The notes: a model not told the origin generated them from the sequence alone. Positions 1-8,901 are shown, counted from the stretch's first letter. The stretch: 40,801 nucleotides of DNA from Planctomycetota bacterium (GCA_011369445.1 DRQF01000015.1:1-40801); one strand, 5' to 3'. Numbers and translations are program-made.

Positions 1-2148
1 CGGCCCTCTCCGGCCCCCTCACCGCACCTCAAGGTGGCCGTCACGGAGATATTCGGGACGCGAGTGTTCAATGAGGACATCCAAAGGGAACGCCTTCCAG
101 AAAATGTCTTTGCAAAACTGCAACTGACGACGCGCAAGGGCAAGGAGTTGGACTCCGACATTGCCGACGCAGTGGCCAGCGCCATGAAGGATTGGGCCGT
201 TGAGAAAGGCGCCACGCACTACACCCACTGGTTCCAACCCATGACGGGGCTCACCGCCGAGAAACACGACTCCTTCCTCGCGATCACGGCCGACGACCGC
301 ATCATCAACGAATTCTCCGGTGGGGATCTCATCCGCGGAGAACCGGACGCCTCGTCGTTCCCCAGCGGCGGGTTACGTTCCACCTTCGAAGCACGGGGTT
401 ACACGGCCTGGGATCCCACGTCCCCGGCCTTCCTGCGAGACGGTCCAGGGGGCATGACGCTCTGCATCCCCACCGTGTTCTGCTCGTGGAGCGGGGAGGC
501 GCTCGACAAGAAGACTCCCCTGCTCCGCTCCGAGAACGCCATCGATCGGGCGGCCGTGCGTCTGCTGAACCTGATGGGCCACGAAGACGTCACACAGGTA
601 TTCTCGACGATCGGATGCGAGCAGGAGTACTTTCTCGTCGACCGCACTCTCGCTGTCCGGCGACCGGATCTCCTCACGACGGGCAGAACCCTTTTCGGCG
701 CCGCTCCCCCCAAGGGACAGGAGCTGGACGACAACTACTTCGGCGCCATCAGTCCACGAGTCTTGGGATTCATGCAGGAGTTGGAGTACGAACTCTGGCG
801 ACTGGGGATCCCGGTGAAGACGCGACACAACGAGGTCGCGCCGATGCAGTTCGAGCTGGCGCCGATCCACCGTCGAGCCGCCGTGTCCACCGACCAGAAC
901 ATGCTCATCATGGAGATGATGCGGGTCGTGGCGGAGCGCCACGGGTTCTTCTGCCTTCTCCACGAGAAACCGTTCACGGGCATCAACGGTTCGGGAAAAC
1001 ACACGAATTGGTCGCTGCAGGACAACACGGGGCACAACCTCCTCGCCCCCGGAAAGACGCCCGAGAGCAACCAGCAGTTCATTGTCTTCCTCTCCGCCAT
1101 CATCCGCGCGGTGGACAGGCATGCCGATCTGTTGCGTCTCACGGTGGCGAGCGCGGGCAACGACCACCGGCTGGGAGCCAACGAGGCGCCTCCGGCCATC
1201 ATGTCCGTTTTCCTCGGACAACAATTGGAAGACATCGTCGACGCCCTCGTGACCGGGTCACCGAACGCCGGAAGGGCCGCCACGGAGCCCATCCGGCTCG
1301 GAATCTCCACACTCCCGCCTCTCCCTCGCGACACGGGGGACCGCAACCGCACCTCTCCGTTTGCGTTCACGGGTGCCAAGTTCGAGTTCCGCGCCGTGGG
1401 GTCCTCCCAGAGCGTCGCCTATCCCTCGACGGTCTTGAACACGATCGTCGCGGAAAGTCTGGACGACATCGCCGACATGATCGAGGAGGGGCTGAAATCC
1501 TCCAAGCTGAACACGGTCATCCAGGAGACGGTCAAGACGGTCTTGTCCGATCACCGCAAGGTGCTTTTCTCCGGTGACAACTATTCGCAGGAGTGGGCTC
1601 TCGAAGCCGAGCGGAGAGGGCTTCCGAATCTCCAGGATACTCCGTCCGCGCTCGCCCACTTCACCGACGACAAGAACATCGCTCTTTTCGAACGCATGAA
1701 GGTCCTCAGTGAACGAGAGATCCGCTCCCGTGCCCGAGTCCTTCTCGAGAACTACGCGGCGGCGATTCGGATCGAAGCGCTCACCAGCCTCGACCTCGGT
1801 CGGTCCATGCTCCTCCCCGCGGCACTCGCATTCCAACAACAGGTGGCCTGCACCATTCGGACCACCGAGGCAGCCGTTCCGGGAATCGACCAAGCGAGTC
1901 AAAAGGAGCTGCTCGAGAAGGTCACGACCCTTGCGGGGCACCTCCGACATGGGCTGGACGATCTTGCGGAGCGCATCGAGAGGTTCGACGCCATCGACGC
2001 CTCTCCCATGGACAAGGCGATTCTCGTCCGAGACGAGATCATTCCGGCGATGCGGTTTGTCCGGGCTCAAAGCGATGCGTTGGAGGCCTGGGTGGACGAC
2101 GACCTTTGGCCTTTGCCCAAGTATCGCGAACTTTTGCTCCTGCAGTGA
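1..2148 (+). CDS. glnN: glutamine synthetase type III (5' end probably outside window)
   Basis: ATP-dependent glutamate-ammonia ligase of the large GSIII class, a dodecameric cytoplasmic enzyme of nitrogen assimilation. Recognisable GSIII blocks in order are VTEIFG near the start, EQEYFLVD (metal-ligand glutamates), HNEVAPMQFE, NGSGKHTNWS (the nucleotide and glutamate site), NEAPPAIMSVF and EFRAVGSSQS, followed by the long GSIII-specific helical C-terminus. The frame is open to base 1. The first visible start is GTG at 34, which would give 704 residues with no clear ribosome site. Family members are about 700-730 residues and usually have 20 or more residues before the VTEIFG-like block, so the true start is probably upstream of the window. 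The stop overlaps the next gene's GTG start (GTGA). Confidence 0.95.
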   Translation, partial: RPSPAPSPHLKVAVTEIFGTRVFNEDIQRERLPENVFAKLQLTTRKGKELDSDIADAVASAMKDWAVEKGATHYTHWFQPMTGLTAEKHDSFLAITADDRIINEFSGGDLIRGEPDASSFPSGGLRSTFEARGYTAWDPTSPAFLRDGPGGMTLCIPTVFCSWSGEALDKKTPLLRSENAIDRAAVRLLNLMGHEDVTQVFSTIGCEQEYFLVDRTLAVRRPDLLTTGRTLFGAAPPKGQELDDNYFGAISPRVLGFMQELEYELWRLGIPVKTRHNEVAPMQFELAPIHRRAAVSTDQNMLIMEMMRVVAERHGFFCLLHEKPFTGINGSGKHTNWSLQDNTGHNLLAPGKTPESNQQFIVFLSAIIRAVDRHADLLRLTVASAGNDHRLGANEAPPAIMSVFLGQQLEDIVDALVTGSPNAGRAATEPIRLGISTLPPLPRDTGDRNRTSPFAFTGAKFEFRAVGSSQSVAYPSTVLNTIVAESLDDIADMIEEGLKSSKLNTVIQETVKTVLSDHRKVLFSGDNYSQEWALEAERRGLPNLQDTPSALAHFTDDKNIALFERMKVLSEREIRSRARVLLENYAAAIRIEALTSLDLGRSMLLPAALAFQQQVACTIRTTEAAVPGIDQASQKELLEKVTTLAGHLRHGLDDLAERIERFDAIDASPMDKAILVRDEIIPAMRFVRAQSDALEAWVDDDLWPLPKYRELLLLQ

Positions 2149-3104
2149 CACTCACGCGGCGTGAGGTCTGGGGGCTCGGCTTCGCCTTCCTTCTCTGGGG
2201 CTCCGTCTTGGGGATCGTCTGGCACCCCGTGGCACCGCTGCCACCCCCCGCCGTCGGCGCCCAGGTTCCACGGTCCGCCCCGCAGGTGGGCTTTTTTCTT
2301 CTCGAAGGCGTTCCACCCCCGACATTCTCCTGGCCGGCTCTCGTCCCGTTCTTCGAGGACGTCATGCGACGGGGGTGCGGAGGACGACTCTCTTCGACCG
2401 AGGCTCCTCTCATCCGATCCTTTTCATCCGCCCCACGCCCCTATCCTTCGGGCGCCGAGGATCTCGTGGGTCTGTTGCGCCGGGCGGGTCATCGGGTGCT
2501 CGGAACGGGACCCGATCCGGACTGGGCGGGGTCCATCTCGCCGTGGGCCCGAACCGAGCGGGACCTCGCCCGAGCGCTCGACCAATCGCGTTGGAACCTC
2601 GTCGCCGTGGGCGCCCATGTCCCTGCCGAGGTCACCGGAGCCTTGAAGATCAACGGGGTCGCAACCCCCCGAGCACGGGCGATTCTGGAGGAGGATCGCC
2701 GCCTCGCCAGGGTCGCAGGGCTGCTCGGGTCCTCGGGACCCGTGGTCCTCGTGTACGGCACCGAGGGAGAGGGCTACCGGTGGGCGGCCGCGGGGCCAGG
2801 CATTCGTTCCAAGGTCGAGGAGGCGATCGTTTCGCCGCAAGCCCTTGTGGGAACGGTGGCTGCCATCCTCGGACTCCGTCCGCCCCTGGCCGGCGGCGCC
2901 CCGTCACCTCCCATCGTGGAGTTCTCCGCCAGGGGGGCCAAAGCGCGGATCGCCACGGCTTGGAACGCCGCTTTGCAGAGGAAGGCTCAGGACCTCAGCC
3001 GCCGGCTCGTCCTCGAGCGCCAGCGGGACACGGGTCTCGTCCTGGTGCTTCTCGGTCTCCTGACGAGTTGTCTCCTCATTCTCGGAATCCGATTTCTTGT
3101 TTGA
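2145..3104 (+). CDS. membrane-anchored protein with alkaline-phosphatase-like remnants
   Basis: A 319-residue protein starting at the GTG of a GTGA overlap with the glutamine synthetase stop, so probably co-translated with it. One hydrophobic segment lies at about residues 9-26 and a second at the extreme C-terminus (LVLVLLGLLTSCLLILGI), leaving a domain of about 250 residues between two membrane anchors. The block GPGIRSK followed about 10 residues later by LVGTVAAILGLRPP resembles the end of alkaline-phosphatase/sulfatase-fold enzymes, where a GPGI motif precedes a line like 'D-apT-aallG'. QVGFFLLEGVPP sits where the first metal-binding strand would be but lacks the DG motif. I see no intact metal site, so it is probably a pseudoenzyme or a very divergent member. 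A role linked to glutamine synthetase is suggested only by the coupling. Confidence 0.7.
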   Translation: MTLTRREVWGLGFAFLLWGSVLGIVWHPVAPLPPPAVGAQVPRSAPQVGFFLLEGVPPPTFSWPALVPFFEDVMRRGCGGRLSSTEAPLIRSFSSAPRPYPSGAEDLVGLLRRAGHRVLGTGPDPDWAGSISPWARTERDLARALDQSRWNLVAVGAHVPAEVTGALKINGVATPRARAILEEDRRLARVAGLLGSSGPVVLVYGTEGEGYRWAAAGPGIRSKVEEAIVSPQALVGTVAAILGLRPPLAGGAPSPPIVEFSARGAKARIATAWNAALQRKAQDLSRRLVLERQRDTGLVLVLLGLLTSCLLILGIRFLV

Positions 3105-3128
3105 CAATGTCGCCCGAATCGCAACGAT
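3101..3128 (+). promoter_or_regulatory. candidate sigma70-type promoter
   Basis: A perfect TTGACA at 3101-3106 overlaps the stop codon of the upstream gene. AACGAT at 3123-3128, 16 bases further on, could serve as a weak -10 box. It would start transcription at about 3135, at the head of the hairpin-rich gap that ends in an intrinsic terminator. The -35 is exact but the -10 is poor. Confidence 0.35.
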
Positions 3129-3248
3129 GTGGGGGTGCGAAGCCTCGCCATCCCCCCATCTTGCGAGGTCATGACAGTCAAGTGAGTGAAGGAGCGCCAC
3201 GCGCGCTCGACCGAACTCAGCCATCAAGGCTGAGGCGCCAGGTGGGCC

Positions 3249-3284
3249 GGTCTCCCGCCCGACCCATTCCGTGGGCGGGAGACC
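3249..3284. repeat. perfect 12-bp inverted repeat
   Basis: GGTCTCCCGCCC at 3249-3260 and its exact reverse complement at 3273-3284, separated by 12 bases. No T tract follows, so it is not a terminator by itself. It is the strongest stem inside the candidate structured RNA. Confidence 0.85.
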
Positions 3285-3328
3285 AAATGGAGAGATCGCC
3301 CCGCAAAAAGGGGCGCATCGCTCGCTGA

Positions 3329-3360
3329 GGGCTGGTCTGTCAGGACCAGCCCTTTTCTTT
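3329..3360 (+). terminator. Rho-independent terminator
   Basis: A perfect 9-bp stem, GGGCTGGTC (3329-3337) with GACCAGCCC (3344-3352), has a 6-base loop and is followed directly by TTTTCTTT (3353-3360). The T tract is on the plus strand, so it ends plus-strand transcription coming from the phosphatase-like gene or from a small RNA in the gap. Confidence 0.85.
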
Positions 3361-3387
3361 GCCGGCCCCCTTCGCGGCGGCGTCTCG

Positions 3388-4404
3388 TCATTCCCGGTAG
3401 TGCGCCCAAGGCAGGTCGATCGCCGCGTGAAATCCGGGCGCCGCGCCGTGCAGCACGAAAACCCCGTTGATGAGGGCTCCCGCCGTGGCCTGCTCGCCAG
3501 GTGTCCCCCCCTCAATGATGCACCGGATATCGGGCTCGCCCTCGAGAACGACTCTATCCCAGGACTCCTTCTCCCCCACCGCCGCCAGAAAGCGGAGACG
3601 TATGCGCGGCGTCTCATCGTCCCCCACGTAGCCGTGAATCCACTGGTGTATTCCTCGCACGCCCCCCTCGGGGATCTCCGCTCCACCCGGACAGGTCGTG
3701 GTGGAATTCGCGAGAACAGGTTCGAGGCCTTCCTCGAATTCCCTCAACGTCCAACCGAAGGCTCGCACGATCATGTGCAGACAGGTCTCGAGGCCAACGT
3801 GACCGAAATCTCCGACCGCCACCTTTTCCTCGAAGTCCTCGAGGGTGAGACCCGCTCCGATCTTGTCTCGAAACGGCTTCCGACGTGGAGCCGCGTCCTG
3901 AACCCGCTCCACCTCGACAGAACGAACCCTCAGACACGGCAAACTCATGGCGACGGGCCAAAGATCCATCAGGAACCCCGGGTTCACCCCGGTGCCTAGG
4001 ACCGCCGCATTTCCGGCTCTCGCCCAATCGTCCACGGTCCGTGCCAAGGGATCGTTCTCGAGATCGGGAGCGGTCGCCTCCTCGCAGCTCGTCACGATGG
4101 AAACGCCTTGGGAAAGATAGGGGCGCATGTGACTCGCAGCCTGCGCCAGCTTCGATGCCGTGCACAGAATCGCGATGTCAGGACGTGCCACTGCGATGAG
4201 CTCGCCGGGGTCGGCCGTGACCACGATCCCGTCCGGCGCGCCGCATTCGAGAACCTCGGCAAGGGGCCGCCCGGCCAAATCGGCGGAGACATCCACGGCC
4301 CCCACGAGTTCCAACCCTGGGCGAGCCAACACGTGCCTCGCCACCTCCCTCCCGATGGGGCCGAGCCCCACCTGGATCACTCGAATCGTCTCTTTCATCA
4401 TCAT
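3388..4404 (-). CDS. NAD(P)H-dependent reductase, DapB-N / native amine dehydrogenase-like
   Basis: A 338-residue cytoplasmic oxidoreductase. The N-terminal Rossmann domain carries GLGPIG (about residues 13-18) and the middle carries TSCEEATAP and GTGVNPGFLMD, then a conserved HVGLE. This pattern is typical of the family that includes 2,4-diaminopentanoate dehydrogenase and the native amine dehydrogenases, related to dihydrodipicolinate reductase. Family knowledge suggests reductive amination or oxidative deamination of an amine or amino acid, with the glutamate of the SCEE motif as a likely catalytic residue; the substrate cannot be read from the sequence. Three successive ATG codons (4404, 4401, 4398) make the exact start uncertain. 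It stands alone, transcribed away from the pseudouridine synthase gene. Confidence 0.8.
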   Translation of the reverse strand: MMMKETIRVIQVGLGPIGREVARHVLARPGLELVGAVDVSADLAGRPLAEVLECGAPDGIVVTADPGELIAVARPDIAILCTASKLAQAASHMRPYLSQGVSIVTSCEEATAPDLENDPLARTVDDWARAGNAAVLGTGVNPGFLMDLWPVAMSLPCLRVRSVEVERVQDAAPRRKPFRDKIGAGLTLEDFEEKVAVGDFGHVGLETCLHMIVRAFGWTLREFEEGLEPVLANSTTTCPGGAEIPEGGVRGIHQWIHGYVGDDETPRIRLRFLAAVGEKESWDRVVLEGEPDIRCIIEGGTPGEQATAGALINGVFVLHGAAPGFHAAIDLPWAHYRE

Positions 4405-4501
4405 GTCTCATGATGGCACGGCGAAGGCGGCCGGAGTACCCCCGCCTGTCGACCTGTCCCACCGGGCTCGAAGGGGCGGCCATCCGCCGCTAAGGTCTCC
4501 C

Positions 4502-5200
4502 ATGGAACGACCTCTCACACGACTCTACGAGGACGACCGCTGCGTCTTCATCCTCAAGCCGCCCCGCATCCTCAGCGTGGCGGCTCCGGGGGGGCGGGCA
4601 CGGGCCAAGGGCGCCCCCGTCGATCGACGTCTCCGCGCCGAGGGACTCACGGCACTTCCCGTTCACCGACTCGACTATGAGACCTCGGGGGTCCTCATCC
4701 TGGCGAAGGACGAAGAGGCGAGAACACTCCTGGCCGATCTTTTCCGAAGCCGCTCCGTGGAGAAGGAGTACACGGCACTTCTCCAGCGCCGACCCCGAGC
4801 CCCCCGGGGACGTCTCGCCTTCCCGATTCTCGACTTGGGAGCCACGGCGCGCATCTCGGGCGCCGGGAAGCCCGCCCTGACCCACTATGAAGTGGTCTCC
4901 ATGCACGGGCCCTGCGCCCTCGTGCGGGCCAACCCCGTCACCGGGAGGCACAACCAGATCCGCCTGCACTTTGCCCACATCCATTGTCCCCTCGTGGGAG
5001 AAAGGAAGTTCGCATTGGGGCGACGCGCCGTGGTGAGGCACAAGCGGGCCCTGCTTCATGCGCACGCTCTCACTCTTCGCCTGCCCTGGAAAGATTCACG
5101 GCTTCGCGTCGAAGCCCCTTTGGCAAGAGACTTCCAGAACGTCTTGCAAAAGTTGGATTCGCAGCCCCCCACCGTGGGGCCGGCACCGCCCCAGCGTTAG
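4502..5200 (+). CDS. RluA-family pseudouridine synthase
   Basis: A 232-residue protein that isomerises uridine to pseudouridine in rRNA or tRNA. The catalytic motif HRLDYETSGVLILAKD contains the conserved aspartate, and a later TGRHNQIRLHF block is characteristic of the RluA family. There is no S4 RNA-binding domain, as in RluA and TruC-type members, so the target site cannot be assigned. ATG at 4502 is chosen because AAGG lies 6 bases upstream and because the protein then begins at the usual family position; the frame stays open further upstream without homology. Nine bases separate it from tgt, which with the methyltransferase behind forms an RNA-modification run. Confidence 0.87.
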   Translation: MERPLTRLYEDDRCVFILKPPRILSVAAPGGRARAKGAPVDRRLRAEGLTALPVHRLDYETSGVLILAKDEEARTLLADLFRSRSVEKEYTALLQRRPRAPRGRLAFPILDLGATARISGAGKPALTHYEVVSMHGPCALVRANPVTGRHNQIRLHFAHIHCPLVGERKFALGRRAVVRHKRALLHAHALTLRLPWKDSRLRVEAPLARDFQNVLQKLDSQPPTVGPAPPQR

Positions 5201-5209
5201 ATTCCAGAC

Positions 5210-6349
5210 ATGCCGCGCAAGGACATCCACTTCCAACTCATCGCGACCGACCCCACGGGGGCACGGCGAAGCCGCTTCGAAACGGAGCATGGTGCCGTTG
5301 AATGTCCAGCCTTCATGCCCGTCGGCACACAGGGGGCGGTCAAGGCTCTCACGCCGGAGCAGGTGCTTGCCACGGGTGCGGAAGTGATTCTCGCCAACAC
5401 CTATCACCTGTCCTACGACGGGAGACGAGAGTTGGTGCGCAGGTCGGGGGGGCTGCATCGATTCATGGCTTGGCCACGGACGATCCTCACCGACTCGGGG
5501 GGATTTCAGGTATTCTCCATCCCCGACAAGAAGATCGGCGAGGGCGGCGTCGCGTTTCGGGACCCCAACACGAAGGCCGATCTCTTCCTCGACCCCGAGA
5601 CATCGATGGCGATTCAGAAGGATCTGGGCGCCGACATCGTCATGGCCTTCGACGAATGTGTCGAGTACCCGGCGCCGCGAGACTACGTCGAGTCCTCGCT
5701 GGAGCGGACCACCCGATGGGCGAAGCGGTGCCGCGATTCCGAGCTCGCCCCCCACCAGTTCCTCTTCGGAATCGTTCAGGGCGGGACGTACCGCGATCTT
5801 AGAGAGGCAAGCGCCCGGGCGATCACGTCCATCGACTTCGATGGATTCGCCATCGGCGGCGTCAGCGTGGGGGAAGGCCCGGATCTCATGAAGACGGTCA
5901 CCGAATGGACAGCACCCCTTCTCCCCGACAACCTTCCACGCTACCTCATGGGCGTCGGCCACCCCGAAGACATTCTGGAAGCCGTCGAACGGGGAATGGA
6001 CATGTTCGATTGTGTCATTCCCACGCGCTACGCACGAGGCGGGACCCTCTTCACTCGGGCCGGTCGGATTCGCATCGGCGACAAGAAGTTTCGCAAGGAT
6101 GCGTATCCCGTTGACACCCATTGCGCATGCTACACGTGCCGCAACTACACCCGAGCCATCCTCCGTCATCTTTTCTACGCGGGAGAACCCCTGTTCGCCA
6201 CGCTTGCCAGTCTTCACAACATTCAGCTCTACCAGGATCTGATGCGAGAGATTCGAGAGGCGGTGGAACAGGGTACGTTTGCGGCCCTCAAAGCGAAGTG
6301 GGCGACCCGGCTCGCTCGCCCGAAGGGCAAGACGAAGAGGCGCCGATGA
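5210..6349 (+). CDS. tgt: tRNA-guanine transglycosylase
   Basis: Exchanges guanine-34 for the queuosine precursor preQ1 in tRNAs with GUN anticodons. It is 379 residues, the normal bacterial length. It shows the substrate motif TDSGGFQVFS, the catalytic-nucleophile region in the later conserved blocks, FDECVEYP, the QGG base-pocket motif in FGIVQGGTYRDLR, the GGVSVGE loop, and the C-terminal zinc site C-x-C-x2-C followed by His (HCACYTCRNYTRAILRH). No other queuosine genes are nearby, and the 9-base gap upstream leaves no room for a preQ1 riboswitch. It overlaps the next gene by ATGA. Confidence 0.97.
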   Translation: MPRKDIHFQLIATDPTGARRSRFETEHGAVECPAFMPVGTQGAVKALTPEQVLATGAEVILANTYHLSYDGRRELVRRSGGLHRFMAWPRTILTDSGGFQVFSIPDKKIGEGGVAFRDPNTKADLFLDPETSMAIQKDLGADIVMAFDECVEYPAPRDYVESSLERTTRWAKRCRDSELAPHQFLFGIVQGGTYRDLREASARAITSIDFDGFAIGGVSVGEGPDLMKTVTEWTAPLLPDNLPRYLMGVGHPEDILEAVERGMDMFDCVIPTRYARGGTLFTRAGRIRIGDKKFRKDAYPVDTHCACYTCRNYTRAILRHLFYAGEPLFATLASLHNIQLYQDLMREIREAVEQGTFAALKAKWATRLARPKGKTKRRR

Positions 6350-7194
6350 GCTACCAGCTTCTGGATTCCGGCGACGGTCGCAAGCTGGAGAGCCTCTCCG
6401 GAGTGGTGGTCGAACGCCAAGCCGGCATCGCCATCTGGCGACGCCGCGAGCCCGATCTGTGGGACCGAGTCGCGGGTCGCCACATTCGCTCCGACCGCGG
6501 TGGCGGACATTGGGAATGGGATGCTCCTCACCCCCAAGTCTGGCAAGTGCGGCACGGCCCCTTCGACTTCGAGATCAAGCCCACACCGTTCGGCCACCTG
6601 GGTCTTTTTCCGGAACAGCTCCAACAGTGGATCTGGATACGCAACGAGATTCGAAGGTTGGCTGAGTCGGTGGCCAGGCCCCCCCGCATTCTCAATCTGT
6701 TCGCGTATACAGGTGGCAGTACACTGGCCGCAGCTGCCGGAGGCGCCGAGGTCACCCACGTCGACGCCGCGCGAGGCATCGTGGATTGGGCGGCGCGCAA
6801 TGCCCGCCTCAACGACTTGGGCGACGCACCGATCCGGTGGATCGTTGAGGATTGTGCGCGTTTCCTCCGGCGCGAGATCAAACGAGAGAGGCGATATGAC
6901 GGCGTCATCCTCGACCCCCCGACCTTCGGTCGCGGCGCCAAGGGTGAGATATGGAAACTGGAGGACGGCATCGGCGACCTGTTGCGACTCCTCGATCGGC
7001 TCACTGACGGGCACCCCTCTCTTCTCCACATGTCCTCGCACAGCCCGGGATTCACGCCTCTCGTTTTGGAAAACCTCATCGCCGAGACCTTCCAGAGCGA
7101 CTGGCGCGAAACGTCGAGCGGCGAGATGTCGGTCCCGGAAGAGAATTCCGATAGAAGACTCCCCTCGGGTATATACTGGCGCGCCGTCAGATGA
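6346..7194 (+). CDS. class I SAM-dependent methyltransferase (RlmI/RlmK-like)
   Basis: A 282-residue cytoplasmic methyltransferase. An N-terminal segment with the pattern DSGDGRKLESLSG leads into the Rossmann domain: the SAM loop NLFAYTGGSTLAAAAGGAEV, the acidic ribose-binding position in VTHVDAA, and the catalytic-type motif ILDPPTFGRG. The family is the one annotated as putative 23S rRNA (cytosine) methyltransferase relatives; the PUA domain of true RlmI is absent, so the RNA target is an inference. The ATG lies inside the tgt stop (ATGA), supporting translational coupling and a shared role in RNA modification. A TATACT hexamer near its end (7172-7177) could be a -10 box for pgi. Confidence 0.82.
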   Translation: MSYQLLDSGDGRKLESLSGVVVERQAGIAIWRRREPDLWDRVAGRHIRSDRGGGHWEWDAPHPQVWQVRHGPFDFEIKPTPFGHLGLFPEQLQQWIWIRNEIRRLAESVARPPRILNLFAYTGGSTLAAAAGGAEVTHVDAARGIVDWAARNARLNDLGDAPIRWIVEDCARFLRREIKRERRYDGVILDPPTFGRGAKGEIWKLEDGIGDLLRLLDRLTDGHPSLLHMSSHSPGFTPLVLENLIAETFQSDWRETSSGEMSVPEENSDRRLPSGIYWRAVR

Positions 7195-7226
7195 CCCAGT
7201 GAGGTCGATTGCGAACGGAGACCCCC

Positions 7227-8882
7227 ATGCGATGGATTGAAAGCCCTGCGTTGCCCGCCCTCGAGGAGCACTTCGAGGACATGGCGGATCTCCACATGCG
7301 CGCCCTGTTCGAGAAGGAACCGGATCGATTCCAGCGTTTCAGCTTGCGGGTCGGGGGAATCCTTCTCGACTACTCCAAGAACAGAATCACTCGCGAGACA
7401 CTTCCGCTTCTTTGCGAGGTCGCCAGAACGGTGGGGCTCGAGAGACGTCGCGACGCGATGTTCTCAGGCGAGAAGATCAACAAGACGGAAGGGCGAAGTG
7501 TTCTTCACGTCGCGCTTCGCCGCCGCTGCGACGAACCCATCCTCGTCGACGGGAAGAATGTTCTCCCAGGCATCCGAAGGGTCTTGGAACGAATGGGAGA
7601 ATTCGCATCCAAGGTGCGAAGCGGCGCTTGGAAGGGCTTCACGGGGAGCCCCATCACCGATGTCGTCAACATCGGGATCGGCGGTTCCGATCTGGGGCCC
7701 CAGATGGTCGTGGAAGCACTCAAGGCCTATTCGTCGCCGGACATCCGGGTCCACTTCGTCTCGAACGTGGACGGCACTCATCTTGCGGAAACGCTTCGAA
7801 ATCTCGAGCCCTCCACGACCCTGTTCGTCGTCACATCGAAGTCCTTCACGACGCTGGAAACGATGACCAACGCTCGGACTGCAAGGGAGTGGTTCCTCGA
7901 GGCTTCCACCAGCGCCTCGGACGTCGCGCGCCATTTCGTCGCAGTGTCGACCAATGGACCAGCCGTTGCGGAGTTCGGAATCGATACCGCCAACATGTTC
8001 GAGTTTTGGGACTGGGTCGGAGGTCGTTTCTCCCTGTGGAGTGCCGTGGGGCTGAGCATTGCGCTCGCCATCGGCATGGAGAGATTCGAGGAATTCCTCG
8101 AGGGCGCCTACCTCATGGATGAACACTTTCGCCAGGCGCCATTCGAGGCGAACATGCCCGTCATTCTTGGCTTGTTGGGTTTTTGGTACGTGAACTTTTT
8201 CGGCGCGACGGATCACGTCGTCGTCCCCTACGACCAGTACCTCCACCGGTTCCCGGCGTATCTTCAGCAGCTGGATATGGAGAGCAACGGGAAGAGAGTG
8301 GACGAAGCGGGCCAGCCCGTGAGTTACCATACCGGTCCCATGGTGTGGGGCGAACCCGGTACCAACGGGCAACACGCGTTCTTCCAACTTCTGCACCAGG
8401 GCACCGAGTTCGCCCCGGTCGATTTCATCATTCCCGCGAACAGCCTCAACCCGCTGCGCAACCACCACCACATTCTTCTGGCCAACTGTTTCGCCCAATC
8501 CGAAGCCCTCATGCGCGGTAAGACGGTCGACGAGGCGGCACACGAATTGGAGTCCTCGGGCGCACCTCCCGCTGTCGTGGCGGCACTTGCCCCCCACAAG
8601 GAGTTTCCGGGAAACCGTCCGAGCAACACCCTGTTGCTCGAGAAGGTCACGCCGAAGACACTCGGGAGTCTCCTCGCTCTCTACGAGCACAAGATCTTTG
8701 TCCAGGGCGTGCTGTGGGGCATCGATTCCTTCGACCAATGGGGGGTGCAGTTGGGCAAGGAGTTGGCCCAGCTTCTCCTCCCCGAGATCGAGGGGCGCAG
8801 TCGGGGAGGCCCTCATGACGCTTCCACCGCCGGACTTCTCGCAGCCTGCCAGGAGATGCGGAAACGCGAGCGGCAGCGCTGA
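7227..8882 (+). CDS. pgi: glucose-6-phosphate isomerase
   Basis: Interconverts glucose-6-phosphate and fructose-6-phosphate. It is 551 residues, close to the long bacterial and eukaryotic form. Visible signatures are [24 protein letters not shown] (phosphate-binding SKTFTT loop with S in place of T), [17 protein letters not shown] (signature 1), [16 protein letters not shown] (with the catalytic histidine) and [21 protein letters not shown] (with the catalytic lysine). The start is ATG 7227 because GGAG at 7217-7220 is well placed; a TTG at 7209 in frame is less likely. It ends convergently 18 bases from the ThpR gene. Confidence 0.97.
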   Translation: MRWIESPALPALEEHFEDMADLHMRALFEKEPDRFQRFSLRVGGILLDYSKNRITRETLPLLCEVARTVGLERRRDAMFSGEKINKTEGRSVLHVALRRRCDEPILVDGKNVLPGIRRVLERMGEFASKVRSGAWKGFTGSPITDVVNIGIGGSDLGPQMVVEALKAYSSPDIRVHFVSNVDGTHLAETLRNLEPSTTLFVVTSKSFTTLETMTNARTAREWFLEASTSASDVARHFVAVSTNGPAVAEFGIDTANMFEFWDWVGGRFSLWSAVGLSIALAIGMERFEEFLEGAYLMDEHFRQAPFEANMPVILGLLGFWYVNFFGATDHVVVPYDQYLHRFPAYLQQLDMESNGKRVDEAGQPVSYHTGPMVWGEPGTNGQHAFFQLLHQGTEFAPVDFIIPANSLNPLRNHHHILLANCFAQSEALMRGKTVDEAAHELESSGAPPAVVAALAPHKEFPGNRPSNTLLLEKVTPKTLGSLLALYEHKIFVQGVLWGIDSFDQWGVQLGKELAQLLLPEIEGRSRGGPHDASTAGLLAACQEMRKRERQR

Positions 8883-8901
8883 CGGGACGGCTGGGCCCGT
8901 C
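8881..8901. terminator. small hairpin in convergent gap
   Basis: GACGGG (8881-8886) can pair with CCCGTC (8896-8901) over a 9-base loop, between the converging ends of pgi and the ThpR gene. There is no T tract on either strand, so termination here is only a possibility. Confidence 0.3.

Larger units (their letters stand above)
3135..3360 (+). ncRNA. candidate structured small RNA (unknown family)
   Basis: No protein gene fits this convergent gap, but it is dense in perfect stems: TGGGGG/CCCCCA (3130-3135 with 3153-3158) around GCGA/TCGC (3137-3140 with 3145-3148); CTCAGCC/GGCTGAG (3216-3222 with 3228-3234); a 12-bp stem (3249-3260 with 3273-3284); CGCCCC/GGGGCG (3297-3302 with 3310-3315); then a terminator. 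CCTCGC (3143-3148) can also pair with GCGAGG (3163-3168), excluding the first inner stem. I checked by eye for the conserved cores of SRP RNA, RNase P RNA and tmRNA and did not find them. The alternative is that it is simply the 3' end of the upstream transcript. Confidence 0.35.

Noticed and set aside
4475-4488. GGCGG/CCGCC hairpin before the pseudouridine synthase gene
   Set aside because: Only five pairs of pure GC, expected by chance in this composition, and too short to support a function.
5201-5209. preQ1 riboswitch before tgt
   Set aside because: Only nine bases separate tgt from the previous gene and no preQ1 aptamer pattern is present.
7464-8816. Long open frame antisense to pgi (about 450 codons); similar ones oppose tldD, sufB, the acyl-CoA dehydrogenase and glnN
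   Set aside because: These are typical of GC-rich DNA with strong third-position bias. Their translations show no family motifs, while the sense frames encode complete conserved enzymes.
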